A program made the position numbers and the translations under genes. 35,742 bases of DNA from Lysobacteraceae bacterium. Lineage in GTDB: Bacteria > Pseudomonadota > Gammaproteobacteria > Xanthomonadales > BQJN01. The notes beneath the pieces are model-generated. The model was not told the origin of the DNA, made no database searches, and saw nothing but the letters and a program-made list of their open reading frames with translations. The stretch is from the NCBI GenBank assembly GCA_021604725.1, contig BQJN01000047.1, positions 1 to 35,742 of the forward strand, given 5' to 3'. Shown in pieces: positions 24,966-33,453 of this stretch; positions within the stretch are counted from its first letter, which is position 1; every line of letters begins with the position of its first letter.

Positions 24966-26036
24966 TCACTCACTGCGCGTTAACGGAACACGGTGAAGCC
25001 CAGCCCCGTTGTGCAACCCGAGCATCCAGATTGTGGCGCCGCTGAGCGCAGCCAGTTGGGTGGCTTTGGACTGCAAGGCAAGCGCCCGAATCGGACTTTC
25101 AAATGGCAATCGGTCACCAATATCGCCTTGCATGTCCACCAGCAAAAGCGACCAGCTGTCGTCTTGCATGCGCGTGGCTACAGCGGCCAATCCGGCAAAG
25201 GAAACTAGTTCTTCGGCGTTGTTCACTGTCGCCGGCAAGGTCGCGATTTGCAGTGGCTCCAAGTCAAGGCTGGTACGAATCAGTTTATGCTCATCGCCAA
25301 CGCTGGCCACCAGCGCCAAATCGTTGCGAACCGCATCGAATGCCAGTGCAGCCCCTTTGACCAGAGTCACGTCGTCAAATCGGTTCTTTCGTTGCCATGA
25401 CTGCGTCTCAGGGTCGTAGCGCGAGACGAAGCCCAGATCCTCGATCACGCCCTCGACCTGTTCTGTGGTACTGATGAAGTACCGACCATCGGCTGCTTGC
25501 GCAATATCGATACAACGCATTGACCGTAACCCCTGATAGGGGGGTGGGCCGGGCAGAAATCTGGTCAGTGACAGTTGCCCAAGGTGCCATCGGAAAAGTG
25601 CGACCAGGCATGAGTCAAACAGCACTAGCACGCTTTCTCTGTCCTCAACGCCGAGTGCTTCTCCTACCGCGGACGACGCGCCGCTTGGGTTGCCAAAGGA
25701 CAGATTTGGCAGGGCGAAGCTGCCCAACGCTTGTCCGCTGGGGAGCGACACCATCTCGAACCGAGTGTCTGGAAAAAACTGTCCGGTAAACAGCATCTCG
25801 TGATTCCTGGTGACCGCAGCAACGCGGCCCATCGGCCCTAGCGCGCTTTCATCAGCTGACAGCGATTCCATCTCGCCGAAAGCCAGGGGCCTAATCTGAA
25901 GTTCGGCAGGATCGATACGTTCGATTTCAATCTGCGGTCGTGGCGTTAGGTCCGGACGGTTAGGGACCTGGCTCCAGGCGGGAGAGGACAGGATGAGAGT
26001 GGCAATAAGGGCGTTGGCAAAATGACGACTGTCCAT
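24966..26036 (-). CDS. Exported protein of unknown function, beta-propeller-like
   Basis: This 356-residue protein starts at ATG 26036, with a good AGGAGA site seven bases upstream. The signal peptide is MDSRHFANALIATLILSSPAWS. I recognise no named family. The body shows regularly spaced strands with motifs such as MGRVAAVTRNHEMLFTG, RCIDIAQAADGRYFIST and KGAALAFDAVRNDLALVAS, which look like blades of a beta-propeller. There are two cysteines and no catalytic motif. It converges with the serine hydrolase gene and is divergent from the alpha/beta hydrolase gene. Confidence 0.75.
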   Translation of the reverse strand: MDSRHFANALIATLILSSPAWSQVPNRPDLTPRPQIEIERIDPAELQIRPLAFGEMESLSADESALGPMGRVAAVTRNHEMLFTGQFFPDTRFEMVSLPSGQALGSFALPNLSFGNPSGASSAVGEALGVEDRESVLVLFDSCLVALFRWHLGQLSLTRFLPGPPPYQGLRSMRCIDIAQAADGRYFISTTEQVEGVIEDLGFVSRYDPETQSWQRKNRFDDVTLVKGAALAFDAVRNDLALVASVGDEHKLIRTSLDLEPLQIATLPATVNNAEELVSFAGLAAVATRMQDDSWSLLLVDMQGDIGDRLPFESPIRALALQSKATQLAALSGATIWMLGLHNGAGLHRVPLTRSE

Positions 26037-26112
26037 TTTATTTCTCCTGTACCTAGTGTTGATGAACCTGACCAAGCGACGTGGAGGATCGACGGTCATT
26101 CACGCAAAGGCA

Positions 26113-26122
26113 ATTATATACT
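26113..26122. promoter_or_regulatory. Candidate -10 element(s) in the divergent gap
   Basis: The plus-strand sequence ATTATATACT reads TATAAT on the minus strand (26113-26118) and TATACT on the plus strand (26117-26122). It lies 77 bp upstream of the minus-strand start at 26036 and about 150 bp upstream of the plus-strand start at 26271. No good -35 hexamer at proper spacing is visible on either strand. Confidence 0.3.
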
Positions 26123-26270
26123 TTTGTCACGCCTTGCGGGCCTGAAGCGATCAAGTGTCCAGTCGATTGCGGCCTCGCGCTCAATTTGTGTGAGTCAATC
26201 AAGTCATTGGAGTAGTATCAGAGCGACCCTTGTGGTGCGCCAACCGCCAACAACACAGGCTGCAAATGTC

Positions 26271-27728
26271 ATGTTCAAAGATCACCGGTTCATTTTCATA
26301 CTGTTGGCGTGTTGCTCGATGAGCGCACCGTTACATACGCTCAGCGCTCAACCTGCTTCCGACCAATTCCCGATTCTCACTGATGACCACGCTGTCGGTG
26401 ATGGGACGATGCAAACTTGCCTTCCTGAGCTTGACGGCAAGGTTCTTTGCGGACGGTACCGGGTATTTGAGGATAGAGCGCAGGCCGATGGGCGCGTTAT
26501 CGATCTTGCTTTCGTGCTGGCCAAAGCGTTTGACGCCGACTCAGCCCACACTGATGCGGTAACCTTTTTCTTTGGCGGACCGGGTGCTTCGTCGATTGTA
26601 TTGGCGCCCGGCACCATCAACAGCTACCGAGGCCGACAGTTAAGGCAGCATAGGGACTTGCTGTTTCTTGACTTCCGAGGCGTTGGCCAGTCGGCACCGT
26701 TGTATTGCGACGTGCCGTACCCGGGGGGGATTGCATCGCGATTCGGGACGTTGTTTCCGGTCGACCATGCCGAGGCTTGCAGAGACAAGCTCATTCAAGG
26801 CACGGATCTGAGCCAATACCACACCGCAGCCAACATGGACGACCTGGATGAGCTTCGCCAATGGTTAGGCTATGAAGCGTTGAATCTGGTTGGCGGTTCC
26901 TATGGGACCAGAGAAATTCAGGTCTATCTGCGCCGTCACCCAGAGTCGGCTCGGGTGGCTGTGCTCAATGGGGTATCACCAATTTTCGAGACCAGTTACA
27001 TCAAACATGCCGTTCGCCTGCAACAAGCCCTGGATACCTTTGCTGCCGAGTGTGAACTGGATGAGCAGTGTAGCGAGAGATTCCCCAATTTTGCCGAACA
27101 ATTGCAAAGCACATTGCAACGTACGCAGGTCGACCCACCCGCAGTAAAGGCCGAAGGGGTGGATGTGGTGTTCGGCCCAGGCGAGTTCGGCTATGCCCTG
27201 CGCGGCCTGTTGTATGGACGGGCCGACGACATTCCAAAGTTGATCGAAGATGCGACCAAAGGCAACTGGCAGCCGCTGGTCGACTACTACATCGAGCGTA
27301 CCAATTGGGTCGGCGCTGGCGGCGGGCTGGTGCCATCCGGTATGCATTTTTCGGTACTTTGTGCTGAAGATATCGTCCGTGTATCGCGGCAAGACATTGC
27401 CGAGCAGACCGCCGGTACCTTTCTTGGTGACTACCTGATCGGGGGCTACAAAAACGTTTGCGACATCTGGCCTCATGCCAAGATGCCTGCTGAGTTTTTT
27501 AAGCCCGTAGTGTCTGATGTGCCCGCTTTGTTGTTGTCTGGCAAGCGCGATCCGGTAACACCGCCGTCAGGGGCTGATGCGGTGGGTAGACACCTCACCA
27601 ACAGCCTGCACATAACCGTCACTGCAGCGGGGCATGGTGTTGGCGGTCGCTGCGTCAATGAAATTGAGGTCGAGTTCATTCAAGCGGGTACGCTGCGGGG
27701 GCTGGATACCAGCTGTGTGCAGCAGTGA
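26271..27728 (+). CDS. Exported alpha/beta hydrolase, TAP-like (S33 peptidase type)
   Basis: The 485-residue protein starts at ATG 26271, which opens a signal peptide (MFKDHRFIFILLACCSMSAP...SAQ); a longer frame to 26022 buries it. The triad is visible: Ser210 in GGSYGT, Asp427 in GKRDPVTPP and His455 in AAGHGVGG. FGGPGAS upstream forms the oxyanion region (HGGPG in proline iminopeptidases). The layout fits tripeptidyl/proline-aminopeptidase-like enzymes with a C-terminal TAP domain. It probably cleaves short peptides in the periplasm. The 3' end of this gene recurs in decayed form at 31676-31732. Confidence 0.87.
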   Translation: MFKDHRFIFILLACCSMSAPLHTLSAQPASDQFPILTDDHAVGDGTMQTCLPELDGKVLCGRYRVFEDRAQADGRVIDLAFVLAKAFDADSAHTDAVTFFFGGPGASSIVLAPGTINSYRGRQLRQHRDLLFLDFRGVGQSAPLYCDVPYPGGIASRFGTLFPVDHAEACRDKLIQGTDLSQYHTAANMDDLDELRQWLGYEALNLVGGSYGTREIQVYLRRHPESARVAVLNGVSPIFETSYIKHAVRLQQALDTFAAECELDEQCSERFPNFAEQLQSTLQRTQVDPPAVKAEGVDVVFGPGEFGYALRGLLYGRADDIPKLIEDATKGNWQPLVDYYIERTNWVGAGGGLVPSGMHFSVLCAEDIVRVSRQDIAEQTAGTFLGDYLIGGYKNVCDIWPHAKMPAEFFKPVVSDVPALLLSGKRDPVTPPSGADAVGRHLTNSLHITVTAAGHGVGGRCVNEIEVEFIQAGTLRGLDTSCVQQ

Positions 27729-27803
27729 TGATCAAATCAAGCGGCGTCGGATGATGCATTGCATCAGTGCCTGTCCTTGGGCCAGCGTGGCTCAAGACTC
27801 AAG

Positions 27804-27831
27804 GGGCTAATCGGCGTGGCATAATTAGCCC
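27804..27831. promoter_or_regulatory. Inverted repeat abutting the start codon of the 1273-residue protein gene
   Basis: GGGCTAAT (27804-27811) and ATTAGCCC (27824-27831) are perfect 8-bp arms separated by 12 bases, directly before ATG 27832. The spacer and right arm contain CATAAT, a possible -10 box seven bases before the ATG. No Shine-Dalgarno sequence is visible. The site could be an operator over a promoter for a leaderless message. Confidence 0.4.
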
Positions 27832-30800
27832 ATGCGGAGCACGGTCCGGCCAACGACGACATTATTTTCGCTTGCAGCGTACGTCTTCTTGGCGTCTGCC
27901 CCCCTGGCCGCTTTGAACTTGGGGCCTACGCCTCCCGCTAACATCGAGTGCTTTGTTTCGTCGCCGACTGCCGGCACTGTCACCATTGATCCGTTTGCCG
28001 ATGGTCAATGGCTGCAACACCGAGGCAATCGCAAGCTCACGGGGCAATCGCCGCTGATCGGCAATATCGATTGCCCTACGCTGCAGTGGTCCTATGACTT
28101 TGGTGCGCGTAAACACCTGCTGTCTGTCCGGCCCAGCGACGCTTCCGGTGTTGTGGAGTTACCGTCTGAGGATCTGCCCGATGACGAACCGGACGTTTAC
28201 ACCGAGTTCGGCATGCGAGCTCCAGCACTGGATTTGGATGGCGATGGCTACGCCGAATTCCAAATCGATCATGATGAGCCGGTCGGCGATTTCATACCCA
28301 CTCTCGATGGCTACGAACGGTTCAACTGCCACTACGGTGGTGAATGCTTCCTCGACAACTATGCTGATGGGAGCTGGCAGAATGTCTACACGACCGAAGC
28401 GCTTGATTTCGGCAATCAGTCGTATCCGATTCGACCTCTAATTGGCGATTTCGACAATGACGGTGCGCTTGAAGTGGCGATACTGCCGTTTGATGCGATG
28501 CATATGTTCGATCTGGCCAGTGGGCAGCTGGAACAATCGGGCCTTTTCGGCGAGTTCATTGGCAGTAGCACGCGAGGCTATGGTTGGTTCGGCGCCTTTA
28601 ACCTTGATGACGACCCCAGAACCGAGTTCGTTATCCTTGGCAACTTCCTTCAGTTCATATCGGTCATCGGCTGGGTCGATGGTGAGTTGAAGGAGTTGTG
28701 GGATCGGGAGATAGAGCAGGGGACCACACGTAATTTCGCGGTTCATGAGGCCGCCACCAACCCGGTCGCTGATGTCGATGGTGACGGTCGTCCAGATATC
28801 GTTACATCGATCCTCAATGAGTTTGGTGATGGTCGCTGGCACCTGCTTGTTCTCGATGCCCTGACTGGTACCGTCAAAATGGATCTGCCGGACGCGCATC
28901 TGGCCGGGCTTGTTGATCTGGATGGTGATGGGACGTCCGAAATATTTGCCGCTGGCGCCAATGGGCGTGTTGTTCAGGAGTTCGGCAATGCCCAGGTCAT
29001 CTCGCTGCTGAACCAGCAACAGACGGTTCTGTGGTCATCGACCGATGAAGGGTTCGAGCGTATCCATCGCTATGAATTTCCGAGCAACGTCCGGTCCGGT
29101 CAGCCCTACGTGTTGCGTGACCTGTTTAGCGTCACCGAGTGGCTTGGGGATGCGCCTGTTTTTGCGACCCGGGAACGAATTTCTGCCACGACGAATCAAT
29201 TGCGCTTCTATCAATCGGTTGATGGTTTCATTGAACAGGTCGCCTCGCTGAGTGGTCCCCAGTTGAAGGTGCTGTCTGCGTCAAAGGACCCGGTGCAACG
29301 CGGCGTTTTGGTCTGGGGGAAAGCGGACTTGCCGCGGGACAACGAGATCACTGTGGACGATCTGGACGTTTCGTGGGAGCTCAGTCGTCGCGAAGATGGT
29401 GAGGATCAGCGCCCGAGTGGACCGGTCATCCTCAACACGGCAATGAATGTTGGCGTACTGGCTCCTGACCAACAACCCACAGTTTTGGTGGAGGACTACC
29501 GCGAGCGCATTCATGCCATTGAAATCGATGATGATGGTGAACCGCAGTTCAGATGGCGCGTCAACGGACGAGGCATGCACAGCGGCGAGACCAACATTTC
29601 CGGAATCCACGTCAGTTCATCCGCAGTTCTTGCCAAACTACAAGATGCGCACTCACTTGCCCTGATTGCGGCTTATACAGGTCAAGATAGCAGCGCAAAA
29701 ATTGCCGCATATGACGCCGATGGCCAACGCTTGTGGCGCAAAACGGTGGATATTCAGGGTGAGCGGCCTGCCTTTGACGAGCCGGGGCTCATCTACTGGG
29801 GTGCAGGGCATTTTCGCAATAATGAAACGGAAGATGTGCTGATAGGTGTCCGTCGTACCATTCATACCTCCGAAGAGCTGCATCTACTCGATGGCCAGAC
29901 CGGTTCATTGCTGTGGTCACGCGACATCAGTGGCACGCGGCGGGACTGTCTCAACATCTATCCTTGGGAAACCGAAATCAGCGTGACTGGTGCCAGCGGT
30001 TCCCAGATGCCGGTATTTGACTGGGATGGCGATGGCCTGGACGATGTTTTGAATTCACATGATGGTACCTTCGACATCATGCGTGGTGCCGATGGGGTCA
30101 TCTTGCTGGACCGCTGGACCAATGGTGGGGAGGGGTGCACCAATGCCGAAATGATTTTTGAAGAACCATTCAGCGACGCCCCAATCATTGCGATTGCTGA
30201 CGTGCTGGGCGACGACGCCGAGGACATGGTTTTTGCCAACAATGAAACGACGTTGGCGGTACTTGATGACGCTGCAGAAGTCGTTTGGAATTCCTCGATT
30301 GGCGATGGCAGTGCGGCCAAACGGACCTTTCCCGCGCTTGGTGACTTTTCTCCGAACCCAGGCATTGAGTTATTGAGCGTGAGCCACTGCGACCAGGACG
30401 GGCAAGAGATACGTTTGTTTGCCGCTGAGAATGGCGCGTTGCTGGCAACGCTACCTTTGGCTGATGCATGTCGATGGCCTTTCGCACGAGGAGCAGTATC
30501 GGCCGATATCGATGGTGATGGCTATGCCGAAGCGCTGTTCTCCGCGCAGGATTACCTGTACGCAGTCGGAGCTGTTGACGGAGAGCTTAAGGTTTTGTGG
30601 CGTGTGCGTTTTGCCGATGACGCCAACAATGTCTACGCCGGCACCCTCGGCGATGTGATCATCGCCGATGTGACCGGTGATGGGCGTCCGCAGATTCTGG
30701 TGACTACTGAATCCAATCACCTTTACGCACTAGGCAGCTCCGAACCACAGGAGGTTTTTCCGATCGGTCCTTACCTCAATGACGCCTGGGGTAATCTGGA

Positions 30801-31653
30801 AACGCCTGGACAGGGGTTGTTTATCATGGTCTTTCCGCACCTGGGCCTGGTTTCATTAGCCTGGTTTACCTACGATACCAAGCTGCCAGCTGCTGAGGAT
30901 CAGGCGATCGTTGGGGATGCCGGTCATCGCTGGTTGACGGCTACAGGACCCTACCTCGGTGATCGGGCGTCGCTGACCATTACAAGCACATCCGGCGGAA
31001 TTTTCGATGCTGCGTCGGCCATCACCAGAGTGACCGATGGTCGAATCGAACTGCGGTTCACCGAGTGCGGGGCCGGCTTTCTCAAGTATTCGATTCCATC
31101 GATCGATCAGCATGGCGAGTTTGCCATCCACCGAGCAGTGGATGACAACAATGCATGGTGTGAAGAACAGGTTTCAGGCGTGACGCGTTTCGATCAATCA
31201 GTGCCAGCCGGTGCCTTTACGATTAACCCGGGTCTAAATGATGCGTGGTCCAACGCGGCGACGGACGGCCAGGGTTTCGCCGTTGTTGTGTTTCCAGAGC
31301 TCGGTTTGGTCTCATTGGCCTGGTTCACTTACGACACAGCCGACTACATCTCAGCCGCTGACGCAATGCTTGGTGACAATACGCATCGTTGGCTGACAGC
31401 GGCCGGAGCGATCAATGGTAATCAGGCCACGATGAACATCGACATCACATCCGGTGGTCTGTTCAACCAGGGCACGCCAGTGCAGCATACGGACCCACCT
31501 GGGTCCGATGGTACGTTACAGATTACATTCCATGATTGCGCTTCAGCGACGGTTGTTTACGACATGCCGCAACTTGGGCTGCAAGGCAGCATTCCGATCG
31601 AACGGTCGGTTTCAGACAACACAGCTATTTGTGAGGGCTGGGTAGTTCGATGA
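27832..31653 (+). CDS. Large exported FG-GAP/VCBS-like protein with two C-terminal WFTYDT domains
   Basis: The 1273-residue protein has a signal peptide (first ~27 residues, ending APLAA). A long propeller-like region follows with acidic calcium-type loops of the DxDGDG kind at about 134, 206 (DFDNDG), 314, 362, 730, 892 and 945, each followed by a strand (YAEF, RPDIV, TSEIF). From ~977 and ~1131 two related ~143-residue units occur. Each has LNDAW-N, GQGF/GQGL, VFP-LGLVSLAWFTYDT, HRWLTA-G, TSGG-F and a late Cys before a charged end. I do not know a named function for this unit. The role may be surface binding or adhesion. The start rests on the signal peptide; no ribosome site is visible. 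Confidence 0.85.
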   Translation: MRSTVRPTTTLFSLAAYVFLASAPLAALNLGPTPPANIECFVSSPTAGTVTIDPFADGQWLQHRGNRKLTGQSPLIGNIDCPTLQWSYDFGARKHLLSVRPSDASGVVELPSEDLPDDEPDVYTEFGMRAPALDLDGDGYAEFQIDHDEPVGDFIPTLDGYERFNCHYGGECFLDNYADGSWQNVYTTEALDFGNQSYPIRPLIGDFDNDGALEVAILPFDAMHMFDLASGQLEQSGLFGEFIGSSTRGYGWFGAFNLDDDPRTEFVILGNFLQFISVIGWVDGELKELWDREIEQGTTRNFAVHEAATNPVADVDGDGRPDIVTSILNEFGDGRWHLLVLDALTGTVKMDLPDAHLAGLVDLDGDGTSEIFAAGANGRVVQEFGNAQVISLLNQQQTVLWSSTDEGFERIHRYEFPSNVRSGQPYVLRDLFSVTEWLGDAPVFATRERISATTNQLRFYQSVDGFIEQVASLSGPQLKVLSASKDPVQRGVLVWGKADLPRDNEITVDDLDVSWELSRREDGEDQRPSGPVILNTAMNVGVLAPDQQPTVLVEDYRERIHAIEIDDDGEPQFRWRVNGRGMHSGETNISGIHVSSSAVLAKLQDAHSLALIAAYTGQDSSAKIAAYDADGQRLWRKTVDIQGERPAFDEPGLIYWGAGHFRNNETEDVLIGVRRTIHTSEELHLLDGQTGSLLWSRDISGTRRDCLNIYPWETEISVTGASGSQMPVFDWDGDGLDDVLNSHDGTFDIMRGADGVILLDRWTNGGEGCTNAEMIFEEPFSDAPIIAIADVLGDDAEDMVFANNETTLAVLDDAAEVVWNSSIGDGSAAKRTFPALGDFSPNPGIELLSVSHCDQDGQEIRLFAAENGALLATLPLADACRWPFARGAVSADIDGDGYAEALFSAQDYLYAVGAVDGELKVLWRVRFADDANNVYAGTLGDVIIADVTGDGRPQILVTTESNHLYALGSSEPQEVFPIGPYLNDAWGNLETPGQGLFIMVFPHLGLVSLAWFTYDTKLPAAEDQAIVGDAGHRWLTATGPYLGDRASLTITSTSGGIFDAASAITRVTDGRIELRFTECGAGFLKYSIPSIDQHGEFAIHRAVDDNNAWCEEQVSGVTRFDQSVPAGAFTINPGLNDAWSNAATDGQGFAVVVFPELGLVSLAWFTYDTADYISAADAMLGDNTHRWLTAAGAINGNQATMNIDITSGGLFNQGTPVQHTDPPGSDGTLQITFHDCASATVVYDMPQLGLQGSIPIERSVSDNTAICEGWVVR
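30757..31650 (+). repeat. Two tandem protein-domain repeats (NDAW...WFTYDT), ~143 residues each
   Basis: Unit one starts near 30760 and unit two near 31222, about 460 bp apart. Shared residues include LNDAW, the stretch LGLVSLAWFTYDT (identical in both), GD--HRWLTA, the TSGG-F turn and a Cys about 35 residues before the end. DNA identity is much lower than for the FG-GAP gene, so this is an old duplication. Confidence 0.8.
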
Positions 31654-31675
31654 GAGGCCGTGGGTGGCTGGCGCT

Positions 31676-31732
31676 CGAGTTCATCAGGCGGCTACGCTGC
31701 AGGGGCTGGATACCAGTTGTCTTGCGCACTGA
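31676..31732 (+). pseudogene. Decayed copy of the 3' end of an alpha/beta hydrolase gene
   Basis: These 57 bases align to 27671-27728, the last 58 bases of the hydrolase gene, with about 48 identities and one single-base gap. The segment CTGGATACCAG is identical in both. Correcting the gap gives EFI-AATLQGLDTSCLAH and a stop, against EFIQAGTLRGLDTSCVQQ in the intact gene. The stop codon position is conserved. Nothing upstream of 31676 aligns well, since the stop of the large FG-GAP gene is at 31653. The copy is a remnant, not an expressed gene. Confidence 0.75.
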
Positions 31733-31759
31733 TATGATGCACGCCAGGAGGCGATACCA

Positions 31760-32533
31760 ATGTTGTTGCGAAGTATTAGCAAGCACTTGCAGGCCCAGAA
31801 CTGGTTCGCGGTTTGTCTCGATTTTTTGATTGTCATTATCGGTGTCTATATCGGGATACAAGCCGCGAACTGGAACGAAGAGAGCCGGCAGGCACAAAAG
31901 GCCAAGTCACTGGTGCAGCGAATGACCATCGATTTGGAAAACGACCAGCAGGTCATGCAGTCACTGATCGACTATAAAGCGGTGGTTCGAAATTATGGAA
32001 AAACGGCGATTGCCGGGTTTGCCGCTGACAATGACGCGGTGAGCGATGAGCAATTCGTGATCAGTGCCTACCAGGCCAGCCAGGTGGTCCTGCCCTGGAG
32101 CTATAGCTCCGCGTACTCTGAACTGATCAACTCCGGCACGCTCGACCTTGTCGAAAATTCAGACCTTAAAACGATGATTCTCGGCTACTACTCAAACGCC
32201 TGGGCCAAAAACACAAACACAACGATGGTGGCGCCCTATCGGGAAAATATTCGCCGAGCCATTCCAGATGTGATTCAGGACAGGGTTAGAAACGAATGCG
32301 GTGATATTTTGATGCCGGTGGCAGCGTCGATAGGTGCGACGTTGCCAACGACTTGTGATTTGGACTTGCCTGATGAGTTGTTCCGTGAAGTCGCACAGTA
32401 TTTGCGTACTCAATCCGACCTTTTGCTGGACCTGAATTTCCAGATGGCGGTTTATCACATTCAGGTCAATAACTTGACCGCTCAAATCAACGAAGCGCAA
32501 GCGCTGGTCGATGCCATAGCGATGGCAAGGTAA
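31760..32533 (+). CDS. One-pass membrane protein, DUF6090-like, copy B
   Basis: The 257-residue protein starts at ATG 31760, with AGGAGG nine bases upstream. Residues ~14-35 hold the membrane segment (WFAVCLDFLIVIIGVYIGIQ), then AANWNEESRQAQKAK begins a long helical domain. The sequence around the membrane exit (IVIIGVYIGIQ--NWNE) matches copy A at 20298. The C-terminal domain has two cysteines (CGDILMP, TTCDLDL) and ends in helices. No catalytic motif is seen. It precedes the AraC gene by 61 bp and may be co-transcribed with it. Confidence 0.75.
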   Translation: MLLRSISKHLQAQNWFAVCLDFLIVIIGVYIGIQAANWNEESRQAQKAKSLVQRMTIDLENDQQVMQSLIDYKAVVRNYGKTAIAGFAADNDAVSDEQFVISAYQASQVVLPWSYSSAYSELINSGTLDLVENSDLKTMILGYYSNAWAKNTNTTMVAPYRENIRRAIPDVIQDRVRNECGDILMPVAASIGATLPTTCDLDLPDELFREVAQYLRTQSDLLLDLNFQMAVYHIQVNNLTAQINEAQALVDAIAMAR

Positions 32534-32594
32534 GAAGGTATGTTGTGCAGTTTGAATTAGTCACAATTGCCTTGATTCATTCGAAAGACTTCCC

Positions 32595-33389
32595 ATGAAA
32601 AACGCCCGTTACACACCGAAACACGCGCTGCTCAAGCAGGTCGTGCGGTACCACGCGTTTCAGACCATTGGCGGCACCGGCATTGCTGAACAATGGATGA
32701 CGTTGTTCCCCAACGGCACCAACAACCTGTGCATTACGCTGGACTCGGCTCTGGTCACCAAAGGGGCGGGAAGGCTGCAAAACCACGTCGCGACTTCATG
32801 CACGCGTCCGGTGGTATTTAATCGATCAGACGCTATTGAAATGATCGGTGTTCAATTTGAACCGTACGGCTTTCATTTGCTGACGGGGCTGGCGATGAAA
32901 GAGCACAAGAACAACTTCTTCCACCTCGATGATTTCTTTTCTGCGGCTACGCTGCAGACGCTTTATCAACAGCTTCATGGTGCCGAAGATGATGGGACAA
33001 AGGTAGACGTCCTCGAGCAGTTCATCCTGCAGCAGTTGAGCTTCAGAAACCTCGACCGCAGAATCCTGTTTGCCATCCATCAGATCCAAAGAAACCCGCA
33101 GCTTCAGCTGGATCAATTGGTGAATCATCTGAACCTAAGCGCTCGCCGGCTGCGAGATTTGTTTGCTTTGCATGTGGGCATATCACCCAAGTACTTCCTT
33201 AGGCTTTGTCGATTCAACCACGCCGCCCATAGAGTCTCCGATTGCACCAAGTCACTCACTGAGGTGGCCATCGACAGCGGCTACTTCGATCAGGCGCATT
33301 TCATCAAGGAGTTCAGGGAGTTTGGCGCGGTGTCTCCGAATCGGTTTAGAAGGTTCGCTGAAAAGAGTGCCGAATTTTACAATTCTTGA
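32595..33389 (+). CDS. AraC-family transcriptional regulator
   Basis: The 264-residue protein has a C-terminal AraC DNA-binding domain. The first helix-turn-helix is at ~172-193 (LDQLVNHLNLSARRLRDLF) and the second at ~221-242 (LTEVAIDSGYFDQAHFIKEF), followed by the FGAVSPNRFR tail of the fold. The N-terminal ~150 residues match the sensor type seen in regulators with ARYTPKH and GVQFEPYGFHLLTG. The effector is unknown. It lies between the membrane protein and the amidohydrolase on the same strand, with the amidohydrolase 64 bp downstream, which makes that gene a likely target. The ribosome site is weak. Confidence 0.87.
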   Translation: MKNARYTPKHALLKQVVRYHAFQTIGGTGIAEQWMTLFPNGTNNLCITLDSALVTKGAGRLQNHVATSCTRPVVFNRSDAIEMIGVQFEPYGFHLLTGLAMKEHKNNFFHLDDFFSAATLQTLYQQLHGAEDDGTKVDVLEQFILQQLSFRNLDRRILFAIHQIQRNPQLQLDQLVNHLNLSARRLRDLFALHVGISPKYFLRLCRFNHAAHRVSDCTKSLTEVAIDSGYFDQAHFIKEFREFGAVSPNRFRRFAEKSAEFYNS

Positions 33390-33453
33390 GGAATAGTAGT
33401 GCGGTAGCTTGGTGCCGCACTTGATCGAAGCACCTGACCAAGAGGAATCCGTT

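Noticed and set aside
27752..27766. Small palindrome TGATGC-ATT-GCATCA as a terminator after the alpha/beta hydrolase gene
   Set aside because: The stem is only 6 bp, AT-balanced, and has no U-tract.
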